Made by a program: the position numbers and the translations under genes
NCBI GenBank assembly: GCA_900290255.1
Contig: OMOD01000144.1
Span: 1 to 64,000 of the forward strand
Direction of reading: 5' to 3'
Origin: Candidatus Sulfotelmatobacter kueseliae
GTDB taxonomy: Bacteria > Acidobacteriota > Terriglobia > Terriglobales > Acidobacteriaceae
DNA: 64,000 nt
Notes under the pieces: generated by a model
The model's database searches: none
What the model was told of the DNA's origin: nothing
Seen by the model: only the letters and a program-made list of their open reading frames with translations
Shown here: positions 9,769 to 18,199 of the stretch, one piece after another
How positions within the stretch are numbered: position 1 is the first letter of the stretch
Layout: every line of letters starts with the position of its first letter

Positions 9769-11058
9769 ATGCCCACGGTTCCACGGACTACTAAGGTCAA
9801 CGTCCCCACCCTAGCCGCAAAGAACGCGGCTAGGATGGGGCACCCTCAGGGTCCTTCTGTGTCGTGGGGATCTGCTTCGACCAATGAACCGGGGCGGTTC
9901 GGGGCCTACGGGGGGAGATATGTCCCGGAAACTTTGATGGCCGCGCTTGACGAGCTGGAGCACGAGTACGAGAAGGCGAAGCGCGACCGCAAATTTCAGG
10001 CGCGGCTGGAGGAGTTGCTGCGGACGTATGCGGGGCGTCCGACGCCGCTATCTTTTGCGCGACGGCTGACCGGGAAGCTGGGCGGAGCCAAGATTTATTT
10101 GAAGCGCGAAGACCTGCTGCACACCGGCGCACACAAGATCAACAACTGTCTGGGACAGGCGCTGCTGGTGGAGCGGATGGGAAAGCATCGAGTGATCGCG
10201 GAGACCGGTGCGGGGCAGCACGGAGTGGCGACCGCGACGGTATGCGCGCTGCTGGGGTTTGAGTGTGTCGTCTACATGGGCACCGAAGACATGCGGCGGC
10301 AGGAGTTGAATGTGTTCCGCATGCGGCTGCTGGGCGCGGAGGTGCGGGGCGTGGATTCGGGGTCGCGCACGTTGAAAGACGCGATCAACGAGGCCATGCG
10401 CGATTGGGTCACCAACGTCCGTACTACGCATTATTTGCTGGGGAGCGTGCTGGGGGCGCATCCGTATCCGACGATGGTGCGGGATTTTCATCGCGTGATC
10501 GGGCGGGAGGCGCGGGAGCAGATTCTAAAAGCCGAGGGGAAGTTGCCGGCGGCGATCATCGCGTGCGTGGGCGGGGGATCGAATTCAATTGGCATCTTCT
10601 ACGAGTTTCTCAAAGATAAGAGAGTTCAGTTGATTGGAGTGGAGGCCGGTGGGCGCGGCGAGAAATTGGGCGAGCATGCGGCGCGATTTCGGGGAGGGTC
10701 GCCGGGCGTTCTGCAGGGAACGTATTCTTATGTACTGCAGGATGCGGCGGGACAAATTGCAACCACGCATTCGGTGTCGGCTGGGCTGGATTATCCCTCG
10801 ATTGGGCCGGAGCATGCAGCGTTGAGGGACGCTGGGCGGGCGGAGTACGTGCCAGCGTCGGATGCGGAGGCCTTAGAGGCAACTACGATTTTGGCGCGGA
10901 CTGAAGGGATTATTCCGGCGCTGGAGTCGGCGCATGCGGTGGCCGAAGCCGTGAAGCGCGCTCCGAAGATGAAGAAGTCGGAGATTGTGATCGTCAACAT
11001 CTCGGGCCGCGGCGACAAAGATATTGGGATTTTGCGGGAGAACTTGAAGATCGAATGA
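9769..11058 (+). CDS. trpB: Tryptophan synthase beta chain
   Basis: About 429 residues. The canonical TrpB sequence begins at [21 protein letters not shown] (about residue 40). The PLP lysine lies in [15 protein letters not shown], the glycine-rich GGGSNSIG, and [13 protein letters not shown] are all present. It forms the alpha2beta2 complex with TrpA and joins indole to serine. The first 40 residues are not family sequence: they include a peptide ([17 protein letters not shown]) encoded by a GGGGCACCC-type palindromic repeat at 9804-9846. The start is therefore uncertain; ATG at 9769 or at 9835 (just after the palindrome's second arm) are the candidates. Confidence 0.95.
   Translation: MPTVPRTTKVNVPTLAAKNAARMGHPQGPSVSWGSASTNEPGRFGAYGGRYVPETLMAALDELEHEYEKAKRDRKFQARLEELLRTYAGRPTPLSFARRLTGKLGGAKIYLKREDLLHTGAHKINNCLGQALLVERMGKHRVIAETGAGQHGVATATVCALLGFECVVYMGTEDMRRQELNVFRMRLLGAEVRGVDSGSRTLKDAINEAMRDWVTNVRTTHYLLGSVLGAHPYPTMVRDFHRVIGREAREQILKAEGKLPAAIIACVGGGSNSIGIFYEFLKDKRVQLIGVEAGGRGEKLGEHAARFRGGSPGVLQGTYSYVLQDAAGQIATTHSVSAGLDYPSIGPEHAALRDAGRAEYVPASDAEALEATTILARTEGIIPALESAHAVAEAVKRAPKMKKSEIVIVNISGRGDKDIGILRENLKIE
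9804..9846. repeat. GGGGCACCC palindromic repeat inside the trpB 5' region
   Basis: CCCCACCCTAGCCGC, loop AAAGAAC, GCGGCTAGGATGGGG, then CACCC. Arms pair with two mismatches. It lies between the ATG at 9769 and the conserved start of TrpB, so it is either translated as an N-terminal extension or forms the leader of the true start. Confidence 0.8.
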
Positions 11059-11181
11059 AGAAGTCAGAAGTCTCAATGCAGAAGTTAGAAGTCAGAATGC
11101 GGATTTCAGATTGTAGATTTAGGAGCCTAACTTGGGAACTGGTTTTCATTCTGCAATCTGAAATCTGACTTCTGCATTCCA
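11059..11181. repeat. Inverted degenerate repeat (GAAGTCAGAA / CAATCTGAAATC type)
   Basis: The trpB-trpA gap is made of two arms in opposite orientation: GCAGAAGTTAGAAGTCAGAA... GATTTCAGATTGTAGA on the left, and CTGCAATCTGAAATCTGACT TCTGCATTC on the right. The right arm pairs with the left over about 30 bp with mismatches. Units of 7-8 nt recur within each arm. Confidence 0.75.
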
Positions 11182-11184
11182 GTT

Positions 11185-11973
11185 ATGCCTCTGACCTTTT
11201 ACAAAAAGCCGGCGCTGGTGGCGTACGTGACGTGCGGTGATCCGGATCTCGCGACGACGCGGGAGATCGTGATCGCGGCGATTGAGGCCGGTGCAGACGT
11301 GATTGAACTGGGCGTGCCGTTCAGCGATCCGGTGGCGGATGGGCCGGTGATTCAACGGGCAAGTGAGCGGGCGCTGAAGCATGGGACTTCGCTCGGGCAG
11401 GTGCTGACACTGGCGGCGGAGATCCGCCAGCAGGCGCAGTCAACGGGGCTGATTGTGTTTTCGTACTTGAATCCGATTTTGCGCATGGGCATGAAAAAGT
11501 TCTGCAAAGTGGCGCGGGCGGCGGGCGTGGATGGCGCTCTGGTCACGGATTTGCCGGTGGAAGAAGCAGGCGAATATTTGCAGTCGATGCGGGAACATGA
11601 TCTGGCCCCGGTGTTTCTGGCGGCGCCGACGAGTCCGGATGAGCGGCTGAAACGGATTGCGCAGGCATCGCGCGGGTTTGTGTACGCGGTGTCGCGGACG
11701 GGCGTAACCGGAGCGCGGCAGCAGTTGGCAGAAGACGCGCGCAAACTGGTGCGGCGGCTGCGGCGTGTAACCAAGTTGCCAATCGCGTTGGGATTTGGGA
11801 TTTCGACAGCCGAGCAATTTGCTGAAGTCGGCGAGTTTGCCGACGCAGTCGTCATAGGCAGCGCGATTGTCGAGACGATTGAGCGGAATCGCGGACGGGA
11901 GGCGGCGGCCGTGGGGGAGTTTGTGAGGCAGTTATCAGCTGTCAGTCGTCAGCCGTCAGTTGCTTCACGATGA
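11185..11973 (+). CDS. trpA: Tryptophan synthase alpha chain
   Basis: 262-residue TIM barrel. It cleaves indole-3-glycerol phosphate and passes indole to TrpB. Catalytic motifs: ELGVPFSDPVADGPVIQRA (Glu of ELG and Asp of SDPVADGP), TDLPVEEA, FLAAPTSPDER, YAVSRTGVTGAR, GFGIST, and VVIGSAIV. The last 15 residues (RQLSAVSRQPSVASR) are encoded by a GTCAGTCGTCAGCCGTCAGT tandem repeat, so the C-terminus is probably extended by repeat DNA. It is the last trp gene of the run. Confidence 0.97.
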   Translation: MPLTFYKKPALVAYVTCGDPDLATTREIVIAAIEAGADVIELGVPFSDPVADGPVIQRASERALKHGTSLGQVLTLAAEIRQQAQSTGLIVFSYLNPILRMGMKKFCKVARAAGVDGALVTDLPVEEAGEYLQSMREHDLAPVFLAAPTSPDERLKRIAQASRGFVYAVSRTGVTGARQQLAEDARKLVRRLRRVTKLPIALGFGISTAEQFAEVGEFADAVVIGSAIVETIERNRGREAAAVGEFVRQLSAVSRQPSVASR

Positions 11974-11997
11974 GGATCGAGTTGGTTTGTGAAAATT

Positions 11998-12113
11998 CCC
12001 ACGTCTCGCAAAGGACGCGAGACATGGGGCACCCAGTGTGTATCGGGAGAACGAGCATCAAGTTTCCCAACCTATCTCGCCAAAGAACGGCGAGACAAGG
12101 GTGGGGCACCTAG
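11998..12113. repeat. Two GGGGCACC palindromic repeat copies
   Basis: Copy one: CCCACGTCTCGC (from 11998), loop AAAGGA, CGCGAGACATGGGGCACCC (to 12034). Copy two: CCTATCTCGCC, loop AAAGAAC, GGCGAGACAAGGGTGGGGCA CC (12071-12110). They fill the gap between trpA and the chorismate mutase gene in the same orientation. Confidence 0.8.
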
Positions 12114-12137
12114 CTGAGGGGCTGGCGGCTGGTTTCC

Positions 12138-12458
12138 ATGGATATCGAAGACTGGCGAAAGAAAATTGATGAACTCGACCGCAAATTGGTGGCCCTGCTC
12201 AACGATCGGGCGCGGGCGGCGGTGGAGATCGGAAAACTCAAACGCGAAACGAACCTGCCCGTATATGAACCGGACCGGGAGCGGGTGGTGTTTGCGAACG
12301 TGCAGGAGGCGAACCGCGGCCCCCTGCCCAGCCGGGATCTGGTGCGGATTTATGAGCGCATCATTGATGTGATGCGGAATATTCAGAAAGAAGAAATTGC
12401 GCCGGTCGCCGAGCCGACCGGTGCGGAGACGGAACTGGATTCGGAAGTGAACGACTGA
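12138..12458 (+). CDS. Chorismate mutase, AroQ class
   Basis: 106 residues, the three-helix AroQ type. It turns chorismate into prephenate, the branch point for Phe and Tyr. Seen: WRKKIDELDRKLVALLNDRARAA (the helix with the active-site Arg), IGKLKRE with the catalytic Lys, YEPDRERVV, and a C-terminal helix IYERIIDVMRNIQ. No signal peptide, so it is cytoplasmic. It is followed, after a repeat, by a DAHP synthase gene, with prephenate dehydrogenase beyond: the mutase may interact with the DAHP synthase, as in other lineages (inference). Confidence 0.93.
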   Translation: MDIEDWRKKIDELDRKLVALLNDRARAAVEIGKLKRETNLPVYEPDRERVVFANVQEANRGPLPSRDLVRIYERIIDVMRNIQKEEIAPVAEPTGAETELDSEVND

Positions 12459-12497
12459 TAGCTACGAGCTGTGAGCCGCGAGCTACGAGCGAGACTT

Positions 12498-12539
12498 CCT
12501 ACCTTGGTCGCAAAAAACGCGGCTTGGATGGGGCACCCG
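12498..12539. repeat. GGGGCACCC palindromic repeat copy between tandem repeats
   Basis: A diverged copy (ACCTTGGTCGC AAAAAAC GCGGCTTGG, then ATGGGGCACCC). On each side are short GAGCTACGAGC/GAGCTGGGAGC tandem stretches (12460-12492 and 12541-12564). Confidence 0.65.
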
Positions 12540-12569
12540 CTAAGAGCTGGGAGCTAGGAGCTGCTTTCT

Positions 12570-13589
12570 ATGATTGTTGCGATGCAGGAAGGCGCGGACG
12601 AGGCGCAGATTCAGCAGGTGATTGAACAACTGGTGAAGATGGGATTTGAGGTGCACCGCTCGACCGGCGCGCGCATGACGGTACTGGGCGCAGTGGGTTC
12701 CGGCATTGATCTCGATATCCGCATTCTGGAGTTGCTGCCAGGGGTGCAGGAAGTTCACCGCATCAGTTCACCGTACAAGCTGGCGGGGCGGAGCTTTCGT
12801 CCGGAGGGGACAATCGTCCAATTGGCGAATGGGGTTGGTATTGGCGGAAATGAAGTCGTGGTGATGGCCGGGCCGTGTTCGGTGGAATCGCGGGAACAGC
12901 TCTTCACTACGGCAGAAGCGGTCGCCAGGGCGGGTGCGAAGGTGTTGCGGGGCGGAGCGTTCAAGCCCCGCAGCTCGCCGTATTCGTTTCAAGGACATGG
13001 GGAAGAGGCGCTGAAGCTGCTGCGCGAGGCAGGAGAGAAGTACAAACTGCTGGTGATCAGCGAAGTGATGGAGATTTCGCAGATTCCGACGATGCTCCCC
13101 TATGTGGACATTCTGCAGGTGGGTGCGCGCAACATGCAGAACTTCAATTTGCTGCGCGAACTGGGGAAGGCGCGCAAACCGGTGCTGCTGAAGCGCGGGA
13201 TCGCGGCGACACTGGAAGAACTGCTGCTTTCGGCGGAATACATCATGGCGGGCGGGAATTACGATGTGATTCTGTGCGAGCGCGGGATTCGGACGTTTGA
13301 AACGTATACGCGGAACACGATGGACATTTCGGCGATCCCGATCATTCACAAGCTGTCGCATTTGCCCATCACTGCCGATCCGTCGCATGGTACAGGGCGG
13401 CGCGACAAGGTTGCGCCTATGGCACGGGCGGCGGTGGCGGCGGGAGCCGATGCGCTGCTCATCGAAGTGCACTGCGATCCGGATAAGGCGTTGTCGGACG
13501 GAGCGCAGTCGCTGTTCCCCGAGCAGTTCGCCAAATTGATGGACGAGTTGCGGATGATTGCGCCGGCAGTAGGAAGGAAGATGTGGTAG
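12570..13589 (+). CDS. aroF: 3-deoxy-7-phosphoheptulonate synthase (DAHP synthase, class I-beta)
   Basis: 339 residues. The N-terminal 70 form a ferredoxin-like regulatory domain ([21 protein letters not shown]...) as in Thermotoga-type enzymes, which commonly mediates feedback control by Phe/Tyr. The barrel carries [60 protein letters not shown], and DPSHGTGRR (metal His), then [14 protein letters not shown] with further metal ligands. It condenses PEP and erythrose 4-phosphate, the first shikimate step. Full length and intact. Confidence 0.97.
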   Translation: MIVAMQEGADEAQIQQVIEQLVKMGFEVHRSTGARMTVLGAVGSGIDLDIRILELLPGVQEVHRISSPYKLAGRSFRPEGTIVQLANGVGIGGNEVVVMAGPCSVESREQLFTTAEAVARAGAKVLRGGAFKPRSSPYSFQGHGEEALKLLREAGEKYKLLVISEVMEISQIPTMLPYVDILQVGARNMQNFNLLRELGKARKPVLLKRGIAATLEELLLSAEYIMAGGNYDVILCERGIRTFETYTRNTMDISAIPIIHKLSHLPITADPSHGTGRRDKVAPMARAAVAAGADALLIEVHCDPDKALSDGAQSLFPEQFAKLMDELRMIAPAVGRKMW

Positions 13590-13607
13590 TCTCTGCGAAA
13601 ACAAATC

Positions 13608-13742
13608 CAGAACACAGCGGACACAGAGTACGCAGAGGGGATGAAAGAAAAATCGCACTGTTGAGCTACCGCAGTCTCCGTCGCGCTAGTTGAGCGATCC
13701 AGTTCCTTAGATCCTCTGTGTCCTCAGCGTCCTCTGCGTTGT
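13608..13742. repeat. Inverted degenerate repeat (CACAGCGGACACAGAG type)
   Basis: The aroF-tyrA gap. The left arm AACACAGCGGACACAGAGTA CGCAGAGG (about 13611-13638) is roughly the reverse complement of the right arm CCTCTGTGTCCTCAGCGTCC TCTGCGTT (13712-13739). It is the same type as the arms at 40918-41010. Confidence 0.7.
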
Positions 13743-13758
13743 TCATTTTCTTGTCTTT

Positions 13759-14625
13759 ATGGCCATTCGGCAAATCACGATCATCGGGACCGGGCTCATT
13801 GGCGGGTCGCTCGCCCTCGCGCTGCGCAAGAAAAAATTTGCCGGGCGAATTGTGGGTTGCGACCGCGAGGCGACGCTGGAGCGGGCCCGAAAGCGCGGCG
13901 CGATCGACGATGGAACTTCTAATCCCGGGGACGCGATCCGTGGGAGCCAGGTCGTCGTGCTGGCAACTCCGGTGCTGGCGATCGTGGATTTGATTGAGCG
14001 TGTGGGGCCGGTGCTTCCGGCGCGCGCTCTGCTGACAGATGTGGGCAGCACGAAGGTCGCAGTTGTGGAACGCGCGCGGAAGGTATTCGGAAAGAATGCG
14101 GGCAAGCGGTTTCTGGCCGGGCATCCGATGGCGGGGAAAGAGTTGAGCGGCGTGGATTATGCGGATGCCGATCTGTTTCAGAATGCAGTGTGGTTTCTGA
14201 CGCCGTTTCCTGGGCAGAGTCTGAATGAGGGCCTGTTTGCGGAGTACGCGGGATGGATTGATCAGATCGGGGCGCGGATCGCCATGCTGCCGCCCGAGGA
14301 TCATGACCGGCTCTGCGCGTGGATAAGCCACGTGCCGCAGATGATGTCGACGGCGCTGGCCGCGGCGCTGGTGGAGGAGTTCGGGGCCGAGGCTCCGCTG
14401 TTGCCGGCCGGTGGACGCGCGCTGCAGGAGATGACACGGATTGCCGCGAGTCCGTATTCGATGTGGCGGGATATTGCCATCAGCAACCAAAAGAATCTAG
14501 AGAATGCGCTGTGGAGAGTCGAACAACGGCTGGCGCACATCCGGGAAAACCTGACGACGCGGGAGCTGGCGGTGGAGTTCGAGCAGGCGCATGCGTTGCG
14601 GAAGGTTTCGCTGAAGAAGAAATAG
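13759..14625 (+). CDS. tyrA: Prephenate dehydrogenase
   Basis: 288 residues. It oxidatively decarboxylates prephenate to 4-hydroxyphenylpyruvate for tyrosine. The N-terminal NAD(P) fold is clear: ITIIGTGLIGGSLALAL (GxGxxG). TDVGSTK, then AGHPMAGKELSGVDYADADLF carry the catalytic His and substrate residues, followed by the helical dimerisation domain (RLCAWISHVPQMMSTALA). No ACT domain is fused. It is the last aromatic-pathway gene in the run and is followed by a long inverted repeat. Confidence 0.96.
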   Translation: MAIRQITIIGTGLIGGSLALALRKKKFAGRIVGCDREATLERARKRGAIDDGTSNPGDAIRGSQVVVLATPVLAIVDLIERVGPVLPARALLTDVGSTKVAVVERARKVFGKNAGKRFLAGHPMAGKELSGVDYADADLFQNAVWFLTPFPGQSLNEGLFAEYAGWIDQIGARIAMLPPEDHDRLCAWISHVPQMMSTALAAALVEEFGAEAPLLPAGGRALQEMTRIAASPYSMWRDIAISNQKNLENALWRVEQRLAHIRENLTTRELAVEFEQAHALRKVSLKKK

Positions 14626-14633
14626 AAGATTGA

Positions 14634-14735
14634 GTAATTGGGGAATTTGGTTATTGAGTAATTGAAAAGCACGCACTACACCCCGCCAAGATTTTCAATT
14701 ACCCAATAACCAAATTACACAATTACTCAATTTCC
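14634..14735. repeat. Near-perfect 41-bp inverted repeat (GAGTAATTG type)
   Basis: Left arm AGATTGAGTAATTGGGGAAT TTGGTTATTGAGTAATTGAA and right arm TTCAATTACCCAATAACCAA ATTACACAATTACTCAATTT differ at only a few positions when one is reverse complemented, with a 23-nt spacer. It lies between tyrA and scoA and could form a long RNA hairpin. A weaker relative is downstream of secD (48637-48732). Confidence 0.88.
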
Positions 14736-14752
14736 TTTAGAATTCTTCCGCT

Positions 14753-15460
14753 ATGAACAAAGTTGTGGCCAATGCGGATGAAGCCATCCGCGACGTGTTT
14801 GACGGCGCGACGATCATGATCGGGGGCTTCGGCCTCTGCGGGATTCCGGAGAACCTGATTCGAGCGCTGGTACGCAAGGGAACGAAGAATCTGACCACCA
14901 TCAGCAACAACGTGGGCGTCGATGGGGTGGGCAACGGCTTGCTGCTGGCGGCGGGGCAGATCGCGCACCACATCGGGACGTACGTGGGTGAGAACAAACT
15001 GCTGGAGGAAATGATTCTGCAGGGCAGGATCAAGCTGGACCTGATTCCGCAGGGGACATTTTCGGAACGGATTCGCGCCGGCGGAGCAGGGATTCCAGCT
15101 TTCTATACCCCGACCGGCGTAGGGACTGTGGTGGCGGAAGGCAAAGAAACGCGCGAGTTTGCCGGACGATTGTACGTGATGGAGCGCGGTCTGACGGCGG
15201 ACTTTGCGTTTGTGAAGGCGTGGAAGGGCGACCGGCAGGGCAATTTGATTTATCGGAAGACGGCGCGGAATTTTAATCCTATGATGGCGACGGCAGCGAA
15301 GATCACGATTGCCGAGGTCGAGCATCTGGTGGAGGTGGGTGAGTTGGAAGGCGATCAGATTCACACGCCTTCGATTTACGTGAAACGGATTTTTCAGGGA
15401 GAGTTGTACGAGCGGAGGATTGAGAGAAGGACGGTAAGGAAAGTGGTCAGTGGCCAGTGA
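14753..15460 (+). CDS. scoA: 3-oxoacid CoA-transferase, subunit A
   Basis: 235 residues, family I CoA-transferase alpha subunit. Motifs: GATIMIGGFGLCGIPENLI (the GGFGxxGxP oxyanion motif), TTISNNVGVDG, VGENKLLEEMILQGRIKLDLIPQGT, FYTPTGVGT. With subunit B it moves CoA between succinyl-CoA (or another acyl-CoA) and acetoacetate. The tail (RKVVSGQ) runs into a GTGGTCAGTGGCCAGTG repeat, so its last residues are probably repeat-encoded. Subunit B is 76 bp downstream. Confidence 0.95.
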   Translation: MNKVVANADEAIRDVFDGATIMIGGFGLCGIPENLIRALVRKGTKNLTTISNNVGVDGVGNGLLLAAGQIAHHIGTYVGENKLLEEMILQGRIKLDLIPQGTFSERIRAGGAGIPAFYTPTGVGTVVAEGKETREFAGRLYVMERGLTADFAFVKAWKGDRQGNLIYRKTARNFNPMMATAAKITIAEVEHLVEVGELEGDQIHTPSIYVKRIFQGELYERRIERRTVRKVVSGQ

Positions 15461-15530
15461 TTAGTGGCGAGCTACAGAGATTGTTTTTGCTGACCACTGA
15501 TCACTAGCCACTGATCACTCGGCCATCGAA
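15443..15530. repeat. Inverted degenerate repeat (CAGTGGCCAGTGAT type)
   Basis: The scoA-scoB gap. The left arm AGTGGTCAGTGGCCAGTGAT and the right arm ACTGATCACTAGCCACTGAT CACT are mutually complementary with mismatches. The left arm includes the end of the scoA coding sequence. Confidence 0.7.
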
Positions 15531-15536
15531 ACCGAT

Positions 15537-16220
15537 ATGTCTCTACCAAACAAGCCAGGCAAAGACGCGGATAAGCGCGAGCGGATCGTGAAGCGGGTCG
15601 CGCGCGAGTTGCGCGATGGGTTCTACGTGAACCTGGGGATTGGCATGCCGACACTGATTGCAAATCATGTGCCGGAGGGGATGGAGGTCACGCTGCAGTC
15701 GGAAAACGGCATGCTGGGGATTGGGCCGTATCCGATCGAGGGGCAGGAAGATCCCGATCTCATCAATGCGGGCAAGGAGACGGTGAGCGAGATGCCGGGT
15801 ACGTCGTATTTTTCGAGCGCCGAATCGTTTGCCATGATCCGCGGCGGGCATATTGATTTAAGCGTGCTGGGCGCGATGGAAGTGGACGAGTCGGGAAGCC
15901 TGGCGAATTGGATGGTTCCGGGGAAGATGGTGAAGGGCATGGGCGGCGCGATGGACTTGGTGGCTGGAGCGCGGCGCGTGGTGGTGGCGATGGAGCACAC
16001 GACGCGCGACGGCGCGCCCAAGATTCTGAAGAAGTGCACGCTGCCGCTCACCGGCGTAAGCGTGGTGGATACGATCGCGACGGAGATGGCGTACATTCGG
16101 GTGACGAAGGATGGGCTGGTGCTGGAGGAAGTGGCTCCGGGGCTGACGGCCGAGGATGTACAGCGGGCGACCGAGGCGCGACTAATTGTAAGCCCGGGGC
16201 TGAAGGTGATGGAAAATTAG
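15537..16220 (+). CDS. scoB: 3-oxoacid CoA-transferase, subunit B
   Basis: 227 residues, beta subunit with the catalytic glutamate in [10 protein letters not shown] (about residue 60). Also seen: [50 protein letters not shown], and [18 protein letters not shown]. Together with ScoA it should act in ketone-body or short-chain acyl-CoA metabolism. Intact, usual length; the C-terminus KVMEN ends just before a palindromic element. Confidence 0.96.
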   Translation: MSLPNKPGKDADKRERIVKRVARELRDGFYVNLGIGMPTLIANHVPEGMEVTLQSENGMLGIGPYPIEGQEDPDLINAGKETVSEMPGTSYFSSAESFAMIRGGHIDLSVLGAMEVDESGSLANWMVPGKMVKGMGGAMDLVAGARRVVVAMEHTTRDGAPKILKKCTLPLTGVSVVDTIATEMAYIRVTKDGLVLEEVAPGLTAEDVQRATEARLIVSPGLKVMEN

Positions 16221-16257
16221 GCAGCGGGATTGGATCGCGAGGAAGAACACTTGAATC

Positions 16258-16322
16258 TCGGCTCCCCGGACGCCCTCGTCCGGGGAGCCGATTTCACGCG
16301 ATTTGCCGGGCAGACGAGGGCG
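16258..16322. repeat. GGACGAGGGCGTCC palindrome between convergent genes
   Basis: CGGCTCCCCGGACG (16259-16272), CCCT, CGTCCGGGGAGCCG: a perfect 14-bp hairpin, followed by a second inverted part (GCAGACGAGGGCGCCCGCC). It lies between the convergent scoB and aldo/keto reductase genes. A close relative is between the convergent mnmE and ruvA genes (40206-40269). A bidirectional terminator role is likely. Confidence 0.75.
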
Positions 16323-16351
16323 CCCGCCGTTCCATGAGTTGATCGAATTCC

Positions 16352-17218
16352 TTACGCGGCCGCAATCCGACGGATCAGGTCTTCCTGCTCCGCCTTACTT
16401 TCGGCGCCAATGGTGAAGGCGTCGAGCACGCCGAGCGATAGAGCGTACTTGATGGCTTCGTCCTGACGGTTGCGCAGCGTGCCCTGACCCAGAATTTTCA
16501 TTCCTACGACGGCCTTCCCTGCCGCTTTCATCTCCTTTAAGACCCCAACAACAGTCGCGGGATCGGCGTCCATGTAAGCGCCGATGGGGTTGATGCGGGC
16601 GAGATCAATTTCGACCCACGGCGACTTCGCCGCGGCGCGTAGGGCTTCGATCGAGTGGCAGGAGCAGCCGTGGGTGCGGATGATTCCCTTCTCTTTCGCT
16701 TCTGATAGCACGTCCATCACACCGCGATAGCGGTCTGTCCAGTCGGCTTCGGTGACACAGTGCATGAGGCAGACGTCGAGGTAGTCGGAGCCCAGTTCGC
16801 GGCGGAAGCGGTCGAGATCGGCGCGAGCGGAGGCCGGATCGCGGGAGAACGTCTTGGTCAGCACGGTGACTTGGTCGCGAGGCACGTGCTTGAGCGCCTC
16901 GGCGACGTGAGGATGGCTTCCATAGGAGTCGGCGGCGTCGAAGAAACGCAAGCCGTGGTTGTATCCGTTGAGCAGGAGGTCGGAGAGCCCTTTCACGCCC
17001 AGCGCGGTCTGGTGCGAGTGATGCTCGGATCCGACAGTGCCGGTGCCCATGGCGAGGCGGCTGGTCTTGATGCCGGTGCTGCCAAGCGTCACCGTGTCGG
17101 AGGCGGAGAATTTTGCGGGGAGAGGCTGGTCCGCGATGGCTTGCAGGATGGACTTGGACGAGAGCCAGGCCGCTCCCAGGCCTGACGCGGAACGAATGAG
17201 GAATTCGCGGCGACGCAT
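16352..17218 (-). CDS. Aldo/keto reductase with Tat-type leader
   Basis: 288 residues. The N-terminus MRRREFLIRSASGLGAAWLS has a twin-arginine motif (RRxFL) and a hydrophobic core, suggesting Tat export of a folded enzyme. The aldo/keto reductase barrel follows: LGSTGIKTSRLAMGTG, FFDAADSYG (catalytic Asp and Tyr), TKTF (Lys), LMHCV (His). Export of a family that normally uses cytoplasmic NADPH is typical of Tat-dependent AKRs in Acidobacteria and Planctomycetes, where the cofactor and substrate are unknown. It is convergent to scoB across a palindrome. Confidence 0.88.
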   Translation of the reverse strand: MRRREFLIRSASGLGAAWLSSKSILQAIADQPLPAKFSASDTVTLGSTGIKTSRLAMGTGTVGSEHHSHQTALGVKGLSDLLLNGYNHGLRFFDAADSYGSHPHVAEALKHVPRDQVTVLTKTFSRDPASARADLDRFRRELGSDYLDVCLMHCVTEADWTDRYRGVMDVLSEAKEKGIIRTHGCSCHSIEALRAAAKSPWVEIDLARINPIGAYMDADPATVVGVLKEMKAAGKAVVGMKILGQGTLRNRQDEAIKYALSLGVLDAFTIGAESKAEQEDLIRRIAAA

Positions 17219-17277
17219 GGAGTCCTCCTGAGCGCGCGGCTCACCGTTCGTATGAGGCTACACCGAAAGGGGTAGAG

Positions 17278-17375
17278 CGTGGAAGGCCGGGTTGAGGTTG
17301 CACCGGGGCTGAAGCCCAGGAATACATTAGCGCTGATCGCGGCGCTGAAGCGCCGCTCTTCCACGTTAGTGCGGC
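17278..17375. repeat. GGCTGAAGCCC / GCGCTGAAGCGCCGC repeat
   Basis: Contains CCGGGGCTGAAGCCC and GGCGCTGAAGCGCCGCTCTT CCAC palindromes between two minus-strand genes. A related CAGCGCTTCAGCGCTG unit occurs inside mnmE (about 39826-39841). Confidence 0.6.
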
Positions 17376-17384
17376 TCTTCCACT

Positions 17385-18062
17385 CTATTCGAATTGCTTG
17401 CGGAAAGCGGCGAGCTGCTGCTGGACCTCGGAGAGTTCGTGGCGGAGTATCGCAACTTCCTCTTCCAGAGCCGCCAGACGATTGGCCGTTGGGTTCGTAC
17501 CGGGATGCCCGGGCGAGTCGCCCGCGCTCACACTTGTCCCCGTTGCCACATTGAGGTCCGGCGGCTCGCCGGAGAACAGGTGAGTGTAGCGGGATTCTTT
17601 CGTGCCGGGCTGGCGGGGGAGCATGCGAGCCAGCGGAGGATCGCGGTGGGCGAGGCGGTCGAGGGTGGAGACGACGTCATCGAGAGCCTCGAAGTGGTAC
17701 ATGCGGTCGGTGCGGCTGCGAAGTTCGCCGGGAGTCTGCGGTCCGCGGAGAAAAAGCACGCACAGAATCGCGGTTTCGCGCCGGTCGAAGTTGAAGACTT
17801 CCTGCAGCCGGTGTTCGAACTTGGGAACGCGGCTGTCGGCGCCGCTGGCCGGACCGGCGAGGCGCTTTTCCTGCAACGTCGCCAGTGCTTGACGAACTGC
17901 TGCCTCGTCTAAGGTCATCACCGGGTCGCGATTATTCTTCTGATTGCAGGCGTTGACCAGGGCATTGAGCGACAGAGGGTAGTAGTCGGGCGTGGCGATG
18001 TCTTTTTCGATCAGAGCGCCCAGTACGCGGGTTTCGATGTCGGTGAGAGGCGGGTTCATCAA
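17385..18062 (-). CDS. YceH family protein (DUF480)
   Basis: 225 residues. It begins NPPLTDIETRVLGALIEKDIATPDYYPLSLNALVNACNQKNNRDPV, the signature of the YceH/DUF480 family, which is a tandem winged-helix fold. FRGPQTPGELRSRTDR-type second domain motif is also seen (LRGPQTPGELRSR). The C-terminal 50 residues form a coiled coil (LAALEEEVAILRHELSEVQQQLAAFRKQ). Probably DNA-binding or regulatory; the cellular role is not established. Confidence 0.93.
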   Translation of the reverse strand: MMNPPLTDIETRVLGALIEKDIATPDYYPLSLNALVNACNQKNNRDPVMTLDEAAVRQALATLQEKRLAGPASGADSRVPKFEHRLQEVFNFDRRETAILCVLFLRGPQTPGELRSRTDRMYHFEALDDVVSTLDRLAHRDPPLARMLPRQPGTKESRYTHLFSGEPPDLNVATGTSVSAGDSPGHPGTNPTANRLAALEEEVAILRHELSEVQQQLAAFRKQFE

Positions 18063-18199
18063 CGTCCAGGAGACCTCAAGGAGCCGGGAACAATCTTAAC
18101 GCATCGGCTTCGCGGGCAAAGCCTGCCCTGAGCGAGCGCAGCGAGTCGAAGTGAGTGCCCGCGCCACACGTTAGATCGGGGCCAAACTCCCATCGTCTG

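Noticed and set aside
11059-15530. CRISPR array from closely spaced repeats between trpB and scoB
   Set aside because: Repeats differ in sequence, are arranged as facing arms and single palindromes, and lack equal-size unique spacers.
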